The notes: a model not told the origin generated them from the sequence alone. Numbered from the stretch's first letter, positions 6,665-15,480 are shown. The stretch: DNA of 24,155 bases from Clostridia bacterium (GCA_017396925.1 JAFQKM010000063.1:1-24155), one strand, 5' to 3'. A program made the numbers and translations.

Positions 6665-9118
6665 ATGATGATCAAATACAAGCTGTCCGAGGTCGCCAAG
6701 GACTTCGGACTGAGCAATAAAGAGATCTCCGAGATCCTCGGTAAGTATCTCAAGGCACCCAAGAGCAACGCCCAGGCCCTCAACGAGGAAGAGCTGGATG
6801 TTGTTTTCGAGAGCCTGACACAGGGCCGCCAGGCTGCCGATCTGATGGCTGCACTGGAAGCCACAAAGGCCGCCAAGGCCGCAAAGTCCGAGGCCAAGAA
6901 GGCCGAGGAAAAGAAGCCTGAAGGCAAGAAGTCCGAGGGCAAGCAGGAAGGCAGAAATCAGAATGCCGGCCAGAACCGCGGCGGCAAGCCCGAGCAGCGC
7001 CAGGGCGGCGAGCAGCGTCCCCGCAAGGACGACCGTCCCCAGCAGCGTCCTGCCGGCAATCAGGCACCTGCCAAGGTACAGGAGCAGCCCAAGGCTCCCG
7101 AAAAGAAGCAGGAGCAGCAGCCTGCATCCAAGGGCCCCAGAGTCCACTATGTCGACACACGCGGCTCTTCGGTCAACCTGGAGAAGTATGACGAGCGCAT
7201 GGATACCCTGGCGCCCGACAACGTAGACAAGATGCAGAACAATTCGGGCAAGCAGAAGATCAAGCAGAACTCTCAGAAGCGTTCTCAGTACGGCAACAAC
7301 AAGCGCCGCGCCGAGGAGCAGGAGAAGATGCGCAAGCTTCAGGCCCAGCAGGAGCAGGTCAAGAAGGCACCTCTGAAGGTCGAGATCCCCGAAGAGATCT
7401 CGGTCGGCGATCTGGCCATGCGCCTGAAGAAGACCGCCGCCGCCGTCATCAAGGAACTGATGAAGATGGGTGTTATGGCTTCGGTCTCTCAGAATATCGA
7501 CTTCGACACCGCCTCTCTGGTCGCCATGGAGCTGGGTGCTGTTGTCGAGAAGGAGGTCGTCGTCACCATCGAGGAGAAGCTGTTTGACGAGCATGAAGAT
7601 ACCGCCGAAGAGCTGGTCGAGCGCGCACCTGTCGTCGTTGTCATGGGTCACGTTGACCATGGTAAGACCTCTCTGCTCGACGCCGTCCGCAACACCCATG
7701 TTACCGCAGGCGAGGCCGGCGGTATCACACAGCACATCGGTGCTTACCGCGTTTCCATCAACGATAAGGAGATCACCTTCCTGGATACCCCCGGCCATGC
7801 CGCATTCACATCGATGCGTGCCCGCGGCGCCCAGGTTACCGATATCGCCATCCTGGTCGTCGCAGCCGATGACGGCATCATGCCCCAGACCATCGAGGCC
7901 ATTAACCACGCCAAGGCAGCCGGCGTTCCCATCATTGTTGCCGTCAACAAGATGGATAAGGAAGCTGCCAACCCCGACCGTGTCCTGCAGCAGCTGACCG
8001 AGTATGAGCTGGTTCCCGAAGAGTGGGGCGGCGAGACCATCGTCTGCAAGATCTCTGCCCTCATGGGTCAGGGCATCGACAACCTGCTGGAAATGGTCCT
8101 GCTGACCGCCGAGATGCAGGAGCTCAAGGCCAACCCCAACCGTCTGGCCAAGGGTACCGTCATCGAGGCCAAGCTGGATAAGGGCCGCGGCCCCGTTGCC
8201 ACCGTCCTGGTCCAGAACGGTACACTGAAGGCCGGCGACATTGTTATTGCCGGTACATCGGTCGGCCGTGTCCGCGCCATGAACAACGAAAAGCGCCAGA
8301 AGATCAACGCTGCCGGTCCTTCCTACCCCGTCGAGATCGTCGGTCTGTCGGAAGTTCCCAACGCCGGTGATATCTTCTACGCCGTCGAGGACGAGCGCAT
8401 GGCCAGAACTCTGGCCGAGCAGCGCAAGGCCGAGGAGAAGGAGATCGCCGCACGCTCGGTCCAGAAGGTCACACTGGATAACCTGTTCTCGCAGATCGAG
8501 CAGGGCCAGATGAAGAACCTCAACATCATCGTCAAGGCCGACGTTCACGGCTCTGCCGAGGCCGTCAAGGCTTCGCTGGAGAAGCTGTCCAACGAAGAAG
8601 TTCAGGTCCGCGTTATCCATGCTGCCGTCGGCGGTATCAACGAGTCGGACGTCATGCTGGCTGCGGCTTCCAACGCCATCATCGTCGGCTTCAACGTCCG
8701 TCCCGACAGCGGCGCCATCGAGCGCGCCGAGCGCGACCATGTCGATATGCGTATGTACCGCATCATCTACGACTGCCTCGAGGAGATCGAGCAGGCCATG
8801 AAGGGTATGCTGGCGCCCAAGTTCAAGGAAGTTGTTATCGGCCATGCCGAGATCCGTCAGATCTTCAAGGTCTCCGGCGTCGGCAACATCGCCGGTGCTT
8901 ACGTCCTGGACGGCAAGATGCAGCGTAACGAAAAGGTCCGCATCGTCCGTGACAACATCGTCATCCATGAGGGCGACCTGGCTACCCTCAAGCGCTTCAA
9001 GGACGACGTCCGCGAGGTCGCTGCCGGTTACGAGTGCGGTCTGAGCTTCGAACGCTACAATGACATCAAGGAAGGCGACATCGTCGAGGCCTTTGTCATG
9101 GAGCAGATCCAGCTGTAA
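6665..9118 (+). CDS. infB: Translation initiation factor IF-2
   Basis: An 817-residue IF-2, the GTPase that places initiator tRNA on the 30S subunit and promotes subunit joining. It begins with an IF2_N helical domain (about 3-50), followed by a long low-complexity, charged linker rich in Lys, Gln, Glu and Pro (about 70-235) and a second IF2_N segment (about 240-290). The G domain has G1 GHVDHGKT (328-335), switch I GGITQHIGAY, G3 DTPGH (374-378), G4 NKMD (428-431) and G5 SAL. Domains II-IV follow to the end. A double ATG leaves a one-codon ambiguity; GGGGGA precedes it. Codon use is strongly biased, as expected for an abundant factor, and leaves a 938-codon open frame on the opposite strand that is not a gene. 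Confidence 0.97.
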   Translation: MMIKYKLSEVAKDFGLSNKEISEILGKYLKAPKSNAQALNEEELDVVFESLTQGRQAADLMAALEATKAAKAAKSEAKKAEEKKPEGKKSEGKQEGRNQNAGQNRGGKPEQRQGGEQRPRKDDRPQQRPAGNQAPAKVQEQPKAPEKKQEQQPASKGPRVHYVDTRGSSVNLEKYDERMDTLAPDNVDKMQNNSGKQKIKQNSQKRSQYGNNKRRAEEQEKMRKLQAQQEQVKKAPLKVEIPEEISVGDLAMRLKKTAAAVIKELMKMGVMASVSQNIDFDTASLVAMELGAVVEKEVVVTIEEKLFDEHEDTAEELVERAPVVVVMGHVDHGKTSLLDAVRNTHVTAGEAGGITQHIGAYRVSINDKEITFLDTPGHAAFTSMRARGAQVTDIAILVVAADDGIMPQTIEAINHAKAAGVPIIVAVNKMDKEAANPDRVLQQLTEYELVPEEWGGETIVCKISALMGQGIDNLLEMVLLTAEMQELKANPNRLAKGTVIEAKLDKGRGPVATVLVQNGTLKAGDIVIAGTSVGRVRAMNNEKRQKINAAGPSYPVEIVGLSEVPNAGDIFYAVEDERMARTLAEQRKAEEKEIAARSVQKVTLDNLFSQIEQGQMKNLNIIVKADVHGSAEAVKASLEKLSNEEVQVRVIHAAVGGINESDVMLAAASNAIIVGFNVRPDSGAIERAERDHVDMRMYRIIYDCLEEIEQAMKGMLAPKFKEVVIGHAEIRQIFKVSGVGNIAGAYVLDGKMQRNEKVRIVRDNIVIHEGDLATLKRFKDDVREVAAGYECGLSFERYNDIKEGDIVEAFVMEQIQL

Positions 9119-9136
9119 TCAGAAGGAGGATGCACC

Positions 9137-9520
9137 ATGGCCGGTAACCGAAACGCAAGAATCAACGAAGAAATCATGAAAGCCTTATCCGAGATCCTGC
9201 CCACCGTCAAGGATCCCCGCCTGCAGGGCTGTATGCTCAGCATCGTCCGCTGCGAGGCCACACCCGACCTGCGCTGGTGCAAGGTCTATGTCTCGGCTTT
9301 GGGCAGCTATGATGCCAAGGAACTGAAGCGCGGCTTCAAGTCGGTCTCGGGCTTCCTGCGCCGTGAGCTGGCACACATGCTCACCCTGCGCTATACCCCC
9401 GAGCTGGTCTTCGAGCTGGATGATTCCATCTCCTATGGCGTACACATTTCCAAGCTGCTCAACGATCTCGACATCAAGCATGATGAAGAAGAGGAAGAGC
9501 TGGATGAGGACGACTTTTAA
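9137..9520 (+). CDS. rbfA: Ribosome-binding factor RbfA
   Basis: A 127-residue RbfA, a KH-fold protein that binds 16S rRNA during late 30S assembly and cold adaptation. The family line is clear: RINEEIMKALSEILP near the start, VKDPRLQGCMLSIVRCEATPD, the KH-like WCKVYVSALG, then LRRELAHMLTLRYTPELVFELDDS. The last 15 residues are highly acidic (EEEEELDEDDF). AAGGAGG lies 8 bases before the ATG. It follows infB by 18 bases, and its end overlaps the next gene by 17 bases, so nrnA translation probably depends on ribosomes finishing rbfA. Confidence 0.95.
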   Translation: MAGNRNARINEEIMKALSEILPTVKDPRLQGCMLSIVRCEATPDLRWCKVYVSALGSYDAKELKRGFKSVSGFLRRELAHMLTLRYTPELVFELDDSISYGVHISKLLNDLDIKHDEEEEELDEDDF

Positions 9521-10460
9521 TCAGATTACGGAACTGCTGCGCGGTCAGGATGACATTGTCATCCTGACCCACAAGCGTCCCGACGGAGATACACTGGGAT
9601 CGGCTGCTGCCCTGTGCCGCGGCCTGCGCCGGCTGGGCAAGCGCGCCCACCTCTGGCCCAATCCCGATCTGACGCCCCGTTTTGCGGCCCTGACCGAGGG
9701 CCTGTGGGCCGACGAAAATACCGAGGCAGGCTATGTCTGCGCCATCGACATTGCCGACCGCGCACTGCTGCCTCAGAATGCCGATGCAAAGTTTCCCGAG
9801 ATCGACCTGGCCATCGACCATCATCCTTCCTTCAAGGATTATGCGTCCTATGGATACTGCCGTCCCGAAGCAGCCGGCTGCGGCGAGATCATCTATGATC
9901 TGCTGCTGGCGCTGGGCTGCACACTGGACCGCGAGATGGCCGATGCGGTCTATACCGCCATCGCCACCGATACGGGCTGCTTCTGCTTCAGCAACACCAC
10001 CGATTATACCCACATCGTCGCCGCTGCCTGTATGGCGGCCGGTGCCGATGCGGCCACCATCAACTACAACTGCTTCCGCCTCAAGACCCGTGCCCGTGTG
10101 GCGCTGGAGGGCCATATCTATTCTGAGATGCAGATGGTCCGCGAGGGCAGAGGCGCTGCCGCCCTGCTGACCCGCGACTATATCGAAGGCCTGCAGGCCA
10201 CCGATGACGACTGCGACAATCTGGGCTCTCTGCTGACCCAGATCGACGGCGTAAAGATCGGCGCTTTGCTGACCGAAGTCAAGTCGCGCGATGCCTTCAA
10301 GGTATCCATGCGCGGCCGCGGCATCGACGTCTCGGCGGTCTGTGCAAAGTTCGGCGGCGGCGGACACGCCGGTGCTGCCGGCTGTACGCTGACCGGCATG
10401 ACGGCCGAGGAGGCCCGCAGCGCCATCACAGCTGCGCTGGAGGAGGCCCTGGATGCTTAA
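9504..10460 (+). CDS. nrnA: DHH-family phosphoesterase, NrnA-like (oligoribonuclease / pAp phosphatase)
   Basis: A 318-residue DHH/DHHA1 protein. Motif I is HKRPDGDT (23-30), the CAIDIAD strand carries an aspartate (79-85), the namesake DHH is 105-107, DTG (156-158) completes the two-metal site, and the C-terminal DHHA1 domain holds GGGGHAGAAG (284-293). NrnA enzymes degrade short RNA oligomers and dephosphorylate pAp, the by-product of sulfate activation and acyl-carrier transfer. The start was placed at ATG 9504, with GAGGAAG 7 bases upstream inside rbfA; ATGs at 9480 and 9483 are alternatives that would extend the overlap. The stop overlaps truB by 8 bases. Placing nrnA between rbfA and truB is common in Clostridia. 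Confidence 0.88.
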   Translation: MRTTFNQITELLRGQDDIVILTHKRPDGDTLGSAAALCRGLRRLGKRAHLWPNPDLTPRFAALTEGLWADENTEAGYVCAIDIADRALLPQNADAKFPEIDLAIDHHPSFKDYASYGYCRPEAAGCGEIIYDLLLALGCTLDREMADAVYTAIATDTGCFCFSNTTDYTHIVAAACMAAGADAATINYNCFRLKTRARVALEGHIYSEMQMVREGRGAAALLTRDYIEGLQATDDDCDNLGSLLTQIDGVKIGALLTEVKSRDAFKVSMRGRGIDVSAVCAKFGGGGHAGAAGCTLTGMTAEEARSAITAALEEALDA

Positions 10461-11379
10461 CGGTGTTATCGTATTCAACAAGCCCCGGGATTTCACATCG
10501 CACGACGTTGTGGCCAAGCTCCGGGGCATTTTAAAGACAAGAAAGATCGGTCATGCCGGTACGCTGGACCCCATGGCCGAAGGCGTGCTGGTCATTCTGA
10601 TCGGTGCAGCCACCAAGTCGTCCGACTATCTGCTGACCTCCAAGAAGACCTACCGCGCCGGCATTAAGCTGGGCTGTGTGTCAGATACCCTGGATATCTG
10701 GGGCGAGGTACAGGAGACCGGTGCGGCCATTCCCGATCCCGAGACCGTAAAGGCAGCCATCCTCTCCTTTGAGGGCGGCTACGACCAGCTGCCGCCCATG
10801 TATTCTGCCGTACAGAAGGACGGTGTGCGCCTCTATGATCTGGCCCGTCAGGGCATCGAGGTCGAGCGCGAGAGCCGCCGCGTAGGCATTGAAGATATTC
10901 ATCTGCTGGGCTTCGACGGACAGCGCGGCGATTTTGAGGTCACCTGCTCGAAGGGTACCTTTGTCCGCACCCTCTGCCATGACATCGGTCAGAAGCTGGG
11001 CTGCGGCGCTGTTATGGATAGTCTGGTGCGCCTGTCGTCGGGTGATTTCACCCTGGATCAGGCTCTTGGCTTTGATGAGCTGACCGCACTGGCTGCCGAA
11101 GGCAGAGTCGCCGAGATCGTCCGCCCCATGGAGGATATTTTTGCCTTCCTGCCGGCAGTACATCTCAATGAAGAAGGCCTGCGCCGCGCCCTCAACGGCG
11201 CCTATGTGGGTCTTGAACATATCGCGTCGGGCGAGATCCCGGCCGAGCAGGACACCCTCTGTGCCCTGTATGCACCCGATGGCAAAATTGCCGTTCTGTC
11301 GAGAAGCGGCAGGCTGGCTGTTGGCGGCGCACCTGCCCTGTTCTATGAAAAAACTTTTTATACGGGTGATCGTCCATGA
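10453..11379 (+). CDS. truB: tRNA pseudouridine(55) synthase TruB
   Basis: A 308-residue TruB that converts U55 in the T-loop of nearly all tRNAs to pseudouridine. It opens with GVIVFNKPRDFTSHDVV, then the catalytic motif GHAGTLDPMAEGVL (33-46) with Asp39 as the nucleophile. KTYRAGIKLG, QLPPMYSAV and RLYDLAR are other conserved family stretches, and GTFVRTLCHDIG is the late active-site segment. The C-terminal part (about 235-308) is a short variable/PUA-like region. The ATG overlaps the end of nrnA by 8 bases and the stop overlaps ribF as ATGA, so it is co-translated with both neighbours. Confidence 0.95.
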   Translation: MLNGVIVFNKPRDFTSHDVVAKLRGILKTRKIGHAGTLDPMAEGVLVILIGAATKSSDYLLTSKKTYRAGIKLGCVSDTLDIWGEVQETGAAIPDPETVKAAILSFEGGYDQLPPMYSAVQKDGVRLYDLARQGIEVERESRRVGIEDIHLLGFDGQRGDFEVTCSKGTFVRTLCHDIGQKLGCGAVMDSLVRLSSGDFTLDQALGFDELTALAAEGRVAEIVRPMEDIFAFLPAVHLNEEGLRRALNGAYVGLEHIASGEIPAEQDTLCALYAPDGKIAVLSRSGRLAVGGAPALFYEKTFYTGDRP

Positions 11380-12257
11380 GAAAAACAGTGATCGCCCTGG
11401 GCTTTTTTGACGGTGTCCATCGCGGACACCAGCGCATTTTACAGACTGCGGTCAAGGTTGCACACGAGAAGGGATATACCCCCATCGTTGTCACCTTCGC
11501 CAATCAACCCAGAGCATTTTTAACCCAGAAACCCTCCCAGCTGATCACGACCAATGTCCGCCGTGAGGAATATATCCGCAAGCAGGGCATCGAAGAGGTT
11601 TATATGCTGCCCTTTGATGCCGGGATGGCTGTGATGCCTGCCGAAGATTTCGTCCGCGATATCCTGATCGGGCAGTATCACTGCGCAGCTGTTGTCTGCG
11701 GCGAGAACTATACCTTTGGCGCCAAGGGTCTGGGCGATGGCCATCTGCTGGAGGTGCTGGGTAAGAAATACGGCTTTGAATGCCATGTCTGCTTCCCCGT
11801 TGTACACAACGGCGATACGGTCAGCTCGACCATGATCCGCAAGCTGATCGCATCGGGAGATGTGGCGCTGGCCACACGCCTGCTGGGGCATGAATATACC
11901 CTGCAGGGTACGGTCGTCCATGGCCGCGGCGTCGGCCGCCGTCTGGGCTTCCCCACCGGCAATATCGAGCTGGTTCCCGGTATGTTGGTGCCCCGTTTCG
12001 GCGTCTATGCCGCATGGCTGCGCACCGATGCGGGAACCTTCCGCACAGCCATCAACATCGGTATCCGTCCGACCTTTGGTCTGACAACACCGGTGGTCGA
12101 GTTTAATATTCTGGATTTCAGCGGCGATCTTTATGACGCCGATATCGAACTTTCCCTGGTAGACTTCCTGCGTCCCGAGCAGACCTTTGCATCGAAAGAG
12201 GAACTGGTGGCGCAGATCTCCCGGGATGTCGCCCGTGTAAAGGAGATCCTTGCATGA
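11376..12257 (+). CDS. ribF: Bifunctional riboflavin kinase / FAD synthetase
   Basis: A 293-residue RibF that makes FMN from riboflavin and then FAD. The N-terminal nucleotidyltransferase domain has GFFDGVHRGH (9-18), CGENYTFGAKGLGD (108-121) and SSTMIR (150-155); the C-terminal flavokinase domain has GRGVGRRLGFPTGN (183-196) and GIRPTFG followed by the catalytic-region EFNILDF. Both halves are complete, so both activities are expected. Start at ATG 11376 overlaps the truB stop; its TGA overlaps the ATG of the M20 peptidase gene. In most Firmicutes rpsO follows ribF; here a peptidase does. No FMN riboswitch precedes it, consistent with control by the operon promoter. Confidence 0.95.
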   Translation: MRKTVIALGFFDGVHRGHQRILQTAVKVAHEKGYTPIVVTFANQPRAFLTQKPSQLITTNVRREEYIRKQGIEEVYMLPFDAGMAVMPAEDFVRDILIGQYHCAAVVCGENYTFGAKGLGDGHLLEVLGKKYGFECHVCFPVVHNGDTVSSTMIRKLIASGDVALATRLLGHEYTLQGTVVHGRGVGRRLGFPTGNIELVPGMLVPRFGVYAAWLRTDAGTFRTAINIGIRPTFGLTTPVVEFNILDFSGDLYDADIELSLVDFLRPEQTFASKEELVAQISRDVARVKEILA

Positions 12258-13759
12258 GTTTTCTGAGAAATCTGTATGCCTGGCTGGTCATCACCCGAAG
12301 CAACTTTATGGCAGTCTTCGGCGGATGGGTCAGCTTTGTGCTGTTTGTATTCATTGCTGTCTGCCTGATCGTCGGTATTGCGCGTACTCTGCTGGCCGGA
12401 CGGCATCTCAAGCGCAGCTCTCCTCTTAAGCGCATGACGCCCGATCCCGAGCTGACCAAGCACGCTGTCGAGAGCCTGCAGGCCGCCATTCGTATTCCCA
12501 CCGTATCGGGGGATAAGGTGGCCATGGACAAGCTGCGCGACTATCTGGACGAGCGCTATGCCGATGTCTTTGAAGAGCTGCAGTTCCTGCCCACCACCGG
12601 CGCCAGCCTGCTGCTGCGCTGGAAGACCAAGGGCAAGACCGACAAGCTGCCCATCCTCTTCTGCGGCCATATGGACGTTGTCCCGCCCGGCGACGGCTGG
12701 GGGGATGTGGATCCCTTTGCCGGCGAGATCGACGAGGAAGGCTATATCGTCGGCCGCGGCGCCATCGACTGCAAGAATGTTGTCATCGGCCTGTTTGAGG
12801 CCATCCAGAGCCTGCTGAAGGAGGGCTATACCCCCACACGCGACATCTGGTTTGCCTTCGGTCACGATGAAGAGATCGGCGGCGCCGAAGGCGCAGCCAA
12901 GATCTCCGAGCTGCTGCAGAAGCGCGGCGTCAGGTTTGAAACGGTCATCGATGAAGGCGGCTATATCACCGAAGAGCATTTCGGTCGCAAGCGTTTCCCG
13001 GCTGCCCTGATCGGCGTCGGTGAAAAGGGCTGCACCTATTTTAAGCTGACCGCCCACGGTCAGGCCGGTCATTCGTCGGTCCCGCCCCGCCATTCGGCGG
13101 TGGGCATACTGGCCGAGGCCATCTGCCGCATCGAGGCAGCGCCCCCCAAGGCAAGACTGCTGGATGTTATCGAAGAGAATATGGAGCGCTCGGCCCCGGC
13201 CATGCGCTTCCTGCATCGCTTCACGGTCTGCAATCTGCCCTTCTCCAAGCCGCTGCTCTATCGCGTATTCCGTGATGTGCCCACCATCAATCCCTTCTTC
13301 CGCACCACCTTTGCCTGCACACAGGTCAAGGGTTCGTCGGCCCCCAATGTTCTGCCCGGCACCGCCGAGGCGGTGGTCAATGCCCGTATTCTGCAGGGCG
13401 ATACCCCCAAGAGTATCCGCAAATATCTGCAGTCGCTGGTCGCCGACCTGGATATCGAGATCGAGCCCATGCTGGAAACCCCGGCTTCGGCCATCGCTTC
13501 CACCGACAGCGCAGCCTACAAGGCCATCTGCGCCGTTATTGAAGAGAAGTATCCCGGCCTGCCCTGCATTCCCGGTATTCAGACCATCACCACCGACTCC
13601 CGTCATTACGAGCCGGTCTGTGACAACATCTTCAAGTTCATGCCCTTTGTCATGGACAGCGAGATCTACGGTCGTATGCACAATGCCGGCGAGAAGATCC
13701 ACCAGAGCTGCCTGGGCCTGGGCGTCGAGTTCTACAAGAGCCTGATCCGTGGCCTGTAA
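12254..13759 (+). CDS. Membrane-anchored M20 family peptidase, PM20D1/CPS1-like
   Basis: A 501-residue zinc peptidase of family M20. Residues about 22-47 form one hydrophobic membrane segment followed by basic residues (RHLKRSSPLKR), so it is probably tethered to the membrane; the orientation is uncertain. Metal and catalytic residues are CGHMD (His139, Asp141), GRGAIDCKN (Asp172), GHDEE (Glu206/207), VIDEGG (Asp233) and a late GRMHNAGE histidine. The pattern, including GHDEE, the VIDEGG strand, GHSS and TTDSRHY, resembles carboxypeptidase S and animal PM20D1 (an N-acyl amino acid hydrolase/synthase) more than the small DapE or PepT types. Translation is coupled to ribF through ATGA. It is the last gene of the operon, ahead of a strong terminator. 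Substrate is unknown: a dipeptide or an N-acyl amino acid are the obvious candidates. Confidence 0.85.
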   Translation: MSFLRNLYAWLVITRSNFMAVFGGWVSFVLFVFIAVCLIVGIARTLLAGRHLKRSSPLKRMTPDPELTKHAVESLQAAIRIPTVSGDKVAMDKLRDYLDERYADVFEELQFLPTTGASLLLRWKTKGKTDKLPILFCGHMDVVPPGDGWGDVDPFAGEIDEEGYIVGRGAIDCKNVVIGLFEAIQSLLKEGYTPTRDIWFAFGHDEEIGGAEGAAKISELLQKRGVRFETVIDEGGYITEEHFGRKRFPAALIGVGEKGCTYFKLTAHGQAGHSSVPPRHSAVGILAEAICRIEAAPPKARLLDVIEENMERSAPAMRFLHRFTVCNLPFSKPLLYRVFRDVPTINPFFRTTFACTQVKGSSAPNVLPGTAEAVVNARILQGDTPKSIRKYLQSLVADLDIEIEPMLETPASAIASTDSAAYKAICAVIEEKYPGLPCIPGIQTITTDSRHYEPVCDNIFKFMPFVMDSEIYGRMHNAGEKIHQSCLGLGVEFYKSLIRGL

Positions 13760-13795
13760 GGGATTTCGAATACGATTCGACATATTCTGATATAA

Positions 13796-13828
13796 AAACA
13801 ACCCCGTGTTATCAACACGGGGTTGTTT
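13796..13828. terminator. Bidirectional intrinsic terminator
   Basis: A perfect 15-bp inverted repeat (13796-13810 and 13814-13828) with an ATC loop, A-rich on the left and T-rich on the right. It serves both the plus-strand M20 gene and the minus-strand VOC gene. Confidence 0.93.
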
Positions 13829-13864
13829 GCACTCGGAAAGAGGATATATGAAGCTGTGTGTGCA

Positions 13865-14230
13865 TTAGTCCAAAGGCTTCTGATACTCCAATGTATAGCC
13901 GTTGGGATCGGAGAAGAAGAAGGAATAGACCGGGAAGCGGGGATGCTTCTGCGGTGCGCCCTTGAGGCCGATGACCGGCAGAGCCTGGATCTTCTCATAC
14001 ATACGGTCGACATCTTCGGTCGAGGGCAGATTGAAGGAAATGCACTGTCCGGTGGCCATCGCACGGTCGGGGCCATAGTAGACGAAGGCCAGATAGCCGT
14101 AGCCGCAGTCGAACCATACGGTGGCGCCCAGATCCTTGTAGATGGGCAGGCCGAGAACTTCGGTGTAGTAGGCTTTGGTTTCTTCAATATCCTTGCAGGG
14201 GAAGAAAATGACGCTCGATTCGGGTTTCAT
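13865..14230 (-). CDS. VOC (glyoxalase/bleomycin-resistance fold) family protein
   Basis: A 121-residue single-unit VOC protein. The two beta-alpha-beta-beta-beta modules show as VIFFPCKDIEETKAYYTEVLGLPIY at the start and YSFFFSDPNGYTLEYQ at the end; the latter is the usual late module with the metal-ligand glutamate in TLEY. VOC proteins include lyases, isomerases, dioxygenases and drug-binding proteins, and nothing here fixes which. It starts 2 bases after the HAD gene stops; AAGGAGA is formed within the last HAD codons, so it is translated from the same message. It ends before the shared terminator at 13796-13828. Function left open. Confidence 0.85.
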   Translation of the reverse strand: MKPESSVIFFPCKDIEETKAYYTEVLGLPIYKDLGATVWFDCGYGYLAFVYYGPDRAMATGQCISFNLPSTEDVDRMYEKIQALPVIGLKGAPQKHPRFPVYSFFFSDPNGYTLEYQKPLD

Positions 14231-14232
14231 GT

Positions 14233-14883
14233 TTATTCTCCTTTCAGCAGTGTATGTAATTCTGCAACAGACGATACGATATGGTGGGCGCCGGCGGCTT
14301 TCAGTTCGTCACAGCTGCCGTAGCCGAAGAGGACGCCGACCGTCTCGAGGCCGTTTGCGATGCCGCCTTCGATGTCGTGGTGACGGTCGCCGATCATAAC
14401 GGCTTGGGCCTTATCGGGAATACCGGCCGTCTCCAGCGCGTAGGTGATGACGTCGGCCTTGAGAGAACGGGTGCCGTCCATGGTGGCGCCGCAGATATGG
14501 TCGAAGTATTGGGACAGATCGAAATGGTCGAGGATCTGTCTGGCATAGACCTCCGGCTTGGAGGTGGCCAGAACGATCGTTTTTCCGGCCTTGCGCAGAT
14601 CTTGCAGCATTTCGGGTACGTCGTCGAAGACGGCATTTTCAAAAATGCCTTTATCGGCGAAATAGACGCGGTAGTGGGCCACGGCCTCGAAGGCCTTTTC
14701 TTCATCAAAGCCATAGAAGTCGCGCATGCCGATGTGCAGGGGCGGGCCGATGAAATTGGTAAGGTTTTTGGGGTCTTCGATGATGCCGTACTGGCACAGG
14801 GCATAGGCCACCGAGTTGGTGATGCCCTCCTGGGGATCGGTCAGGGTGCCGTCGAGATCAAAAAGCAGGTATTGTTTATTCAC
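14233..14883 (-). CDS. HAD superfamily hydrolase, phosphoglycolate-phosphatase-like
   Basis: A 216-residue HAD subfamily IA phosphatase. Motif I is DLDGT (9-13, nucleophile Asp9, acid Asp11), motif II ATSKP (Ser108), motif III Lys142 and motif IV GDRHHD (Asp166, Asp170). A helical cap lies between about residues 18 and 85. Relatives act on phosphoglycolate or small sugar and nucleotide monophosphates; the substrate is not predictable here. The start is GTG at 14883 with TAAAGGA 10 bases before it. A minus-strand promoter lies upstream, and the gene is cotranscribed with the VOC gene. It is divergent from ruvC. Confidence 0.88.
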   Translation of the reverse strand: MNKQYLLFDLDGTLTDPQEGITNSVAYALCQYGIIEDPKNLTNFIGPPLHIGMRDFYGFDEEKAFEAVAHYRVYFADKGIFENAVFDDVPEMLQDLRKAGKTIVLATSKPEVYARQILDHFDLSQYFDHICGATMDGTRSLKADVITYALETAGIPDKAQAVMIGDRHHDIEGGIANGLETVGVLFGYGSCDELKAAGAHHIVSSVAELHTLLKGE

Positions 14884-14915
14884 AGGCTGTCAGTCCTTTA
14901 TTTTTGTTTGAAAAT

Positions 14916-14944
14916 ATTATATCATAGAGTTATCTCCTTTGAAA
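14916..14944 (-). promoter_or_regulatory. Promoter for the HAD-VOC pair
   Basis: On the minus strand, -35 TTTCAA (14944-14939) and -10 TATAAT (14921-14916) are 17 bases apart. A weaker plus-strand match, TTTATT (14897-14902) with TATCAT (14920-14925), could serve ruvC; its -10 overlaps this -10. Confidence 0.6.
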
Positions 14945-14958
14945 GGCACAGGTGAACT

Positions 14959-15471
14959 ATGCGCATTTTAGGCATCGACCCCGGCTATGGCATTGTCGGC
15001 TATGGTGTAATTGAATACGATCGGGGCAGGATCCGATATATGGGCCACGGCGCCATCACCACGGCGGCCGGAGACCCCTTTCCGCAGCGTCTTGTGGAGA
15101 TCTATCAGGATATGAATACCCTTCTGGAGACCTTCGAGCCCGATGCGGTGGCCATCGAGCAGCTGTTTTTCAATACAAATGTGACCACCGGCATTCAGGT
15201 CGGCCATGCACGAGGGGTCATTCTGCTGGCCTGTGCCCAGAAAAATGTGGCTACCTACGAGTATACCCCTCTGCAGGTCAAGCAGTCGGTGGTCGGCTAC
15301 GGTCGTGCCGAGAAGAAGCAGGTGATGGAAATGACCCGTTCGCTGCTGGGCCTGAAAACCGTTCCGCGTCCCGACGACGCCGCCGACGCCCTGGCCATCG
15401 CCATCTGCCATGGCCATACTTCCGGCTCGCTGCTGGCGGCAGAACTGGGAAAACTGGGCGAAAAAAAGTGA
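14959..15471 (+). CDS. ruvC: Holliday junction resolvase RuvC
   Basis: A 170-residue RuvC, the endonuclease that cuts Holliday junctions made mobile by RuvAB. The four acidic active-site residues are visible: Asp7 in GIDPGYG, Glu67 in AIEQLFF, and Asp140 and Asp143 in PDDAADALAIA. QVGHARGVILLA and VKQSVVGYGRAEKKQV are typical family stretches. The ATG at 14959 has a modest AGGTG upstream. Despite its functional partnership with ruvAB it is followed by its own strong terminator, so ruvC and ruvAB are separately controlled here. Confidence 0.96.
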   Translation: MRILGIDPGYGIVGYGVIEYDRGRIRYMGHGAITTAAGDPFPQRLVEIYQDMNTLLETFEPDAVAIEQLFFNTNVTTGIQVGHARGVILLACAQKNVATYEYTPLQVKQSVVGYGRAEKKQVMEMTRSLLGLKTVPRPDDAADALAIAICHGHTSGSLLAAELGKLGEKK

Positions 15472-15480
15472 ACAAATCAT

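Noticed and set aside
6152..8968. A 938-codon open frame on the minus strand opposite infB and ylxQ
   Set aside because: Composition is low-complexity Leu/Asp/Gly/Val and mirrors the strong codon bias of infB. It has no domain, and the plus-strand genes are certain.
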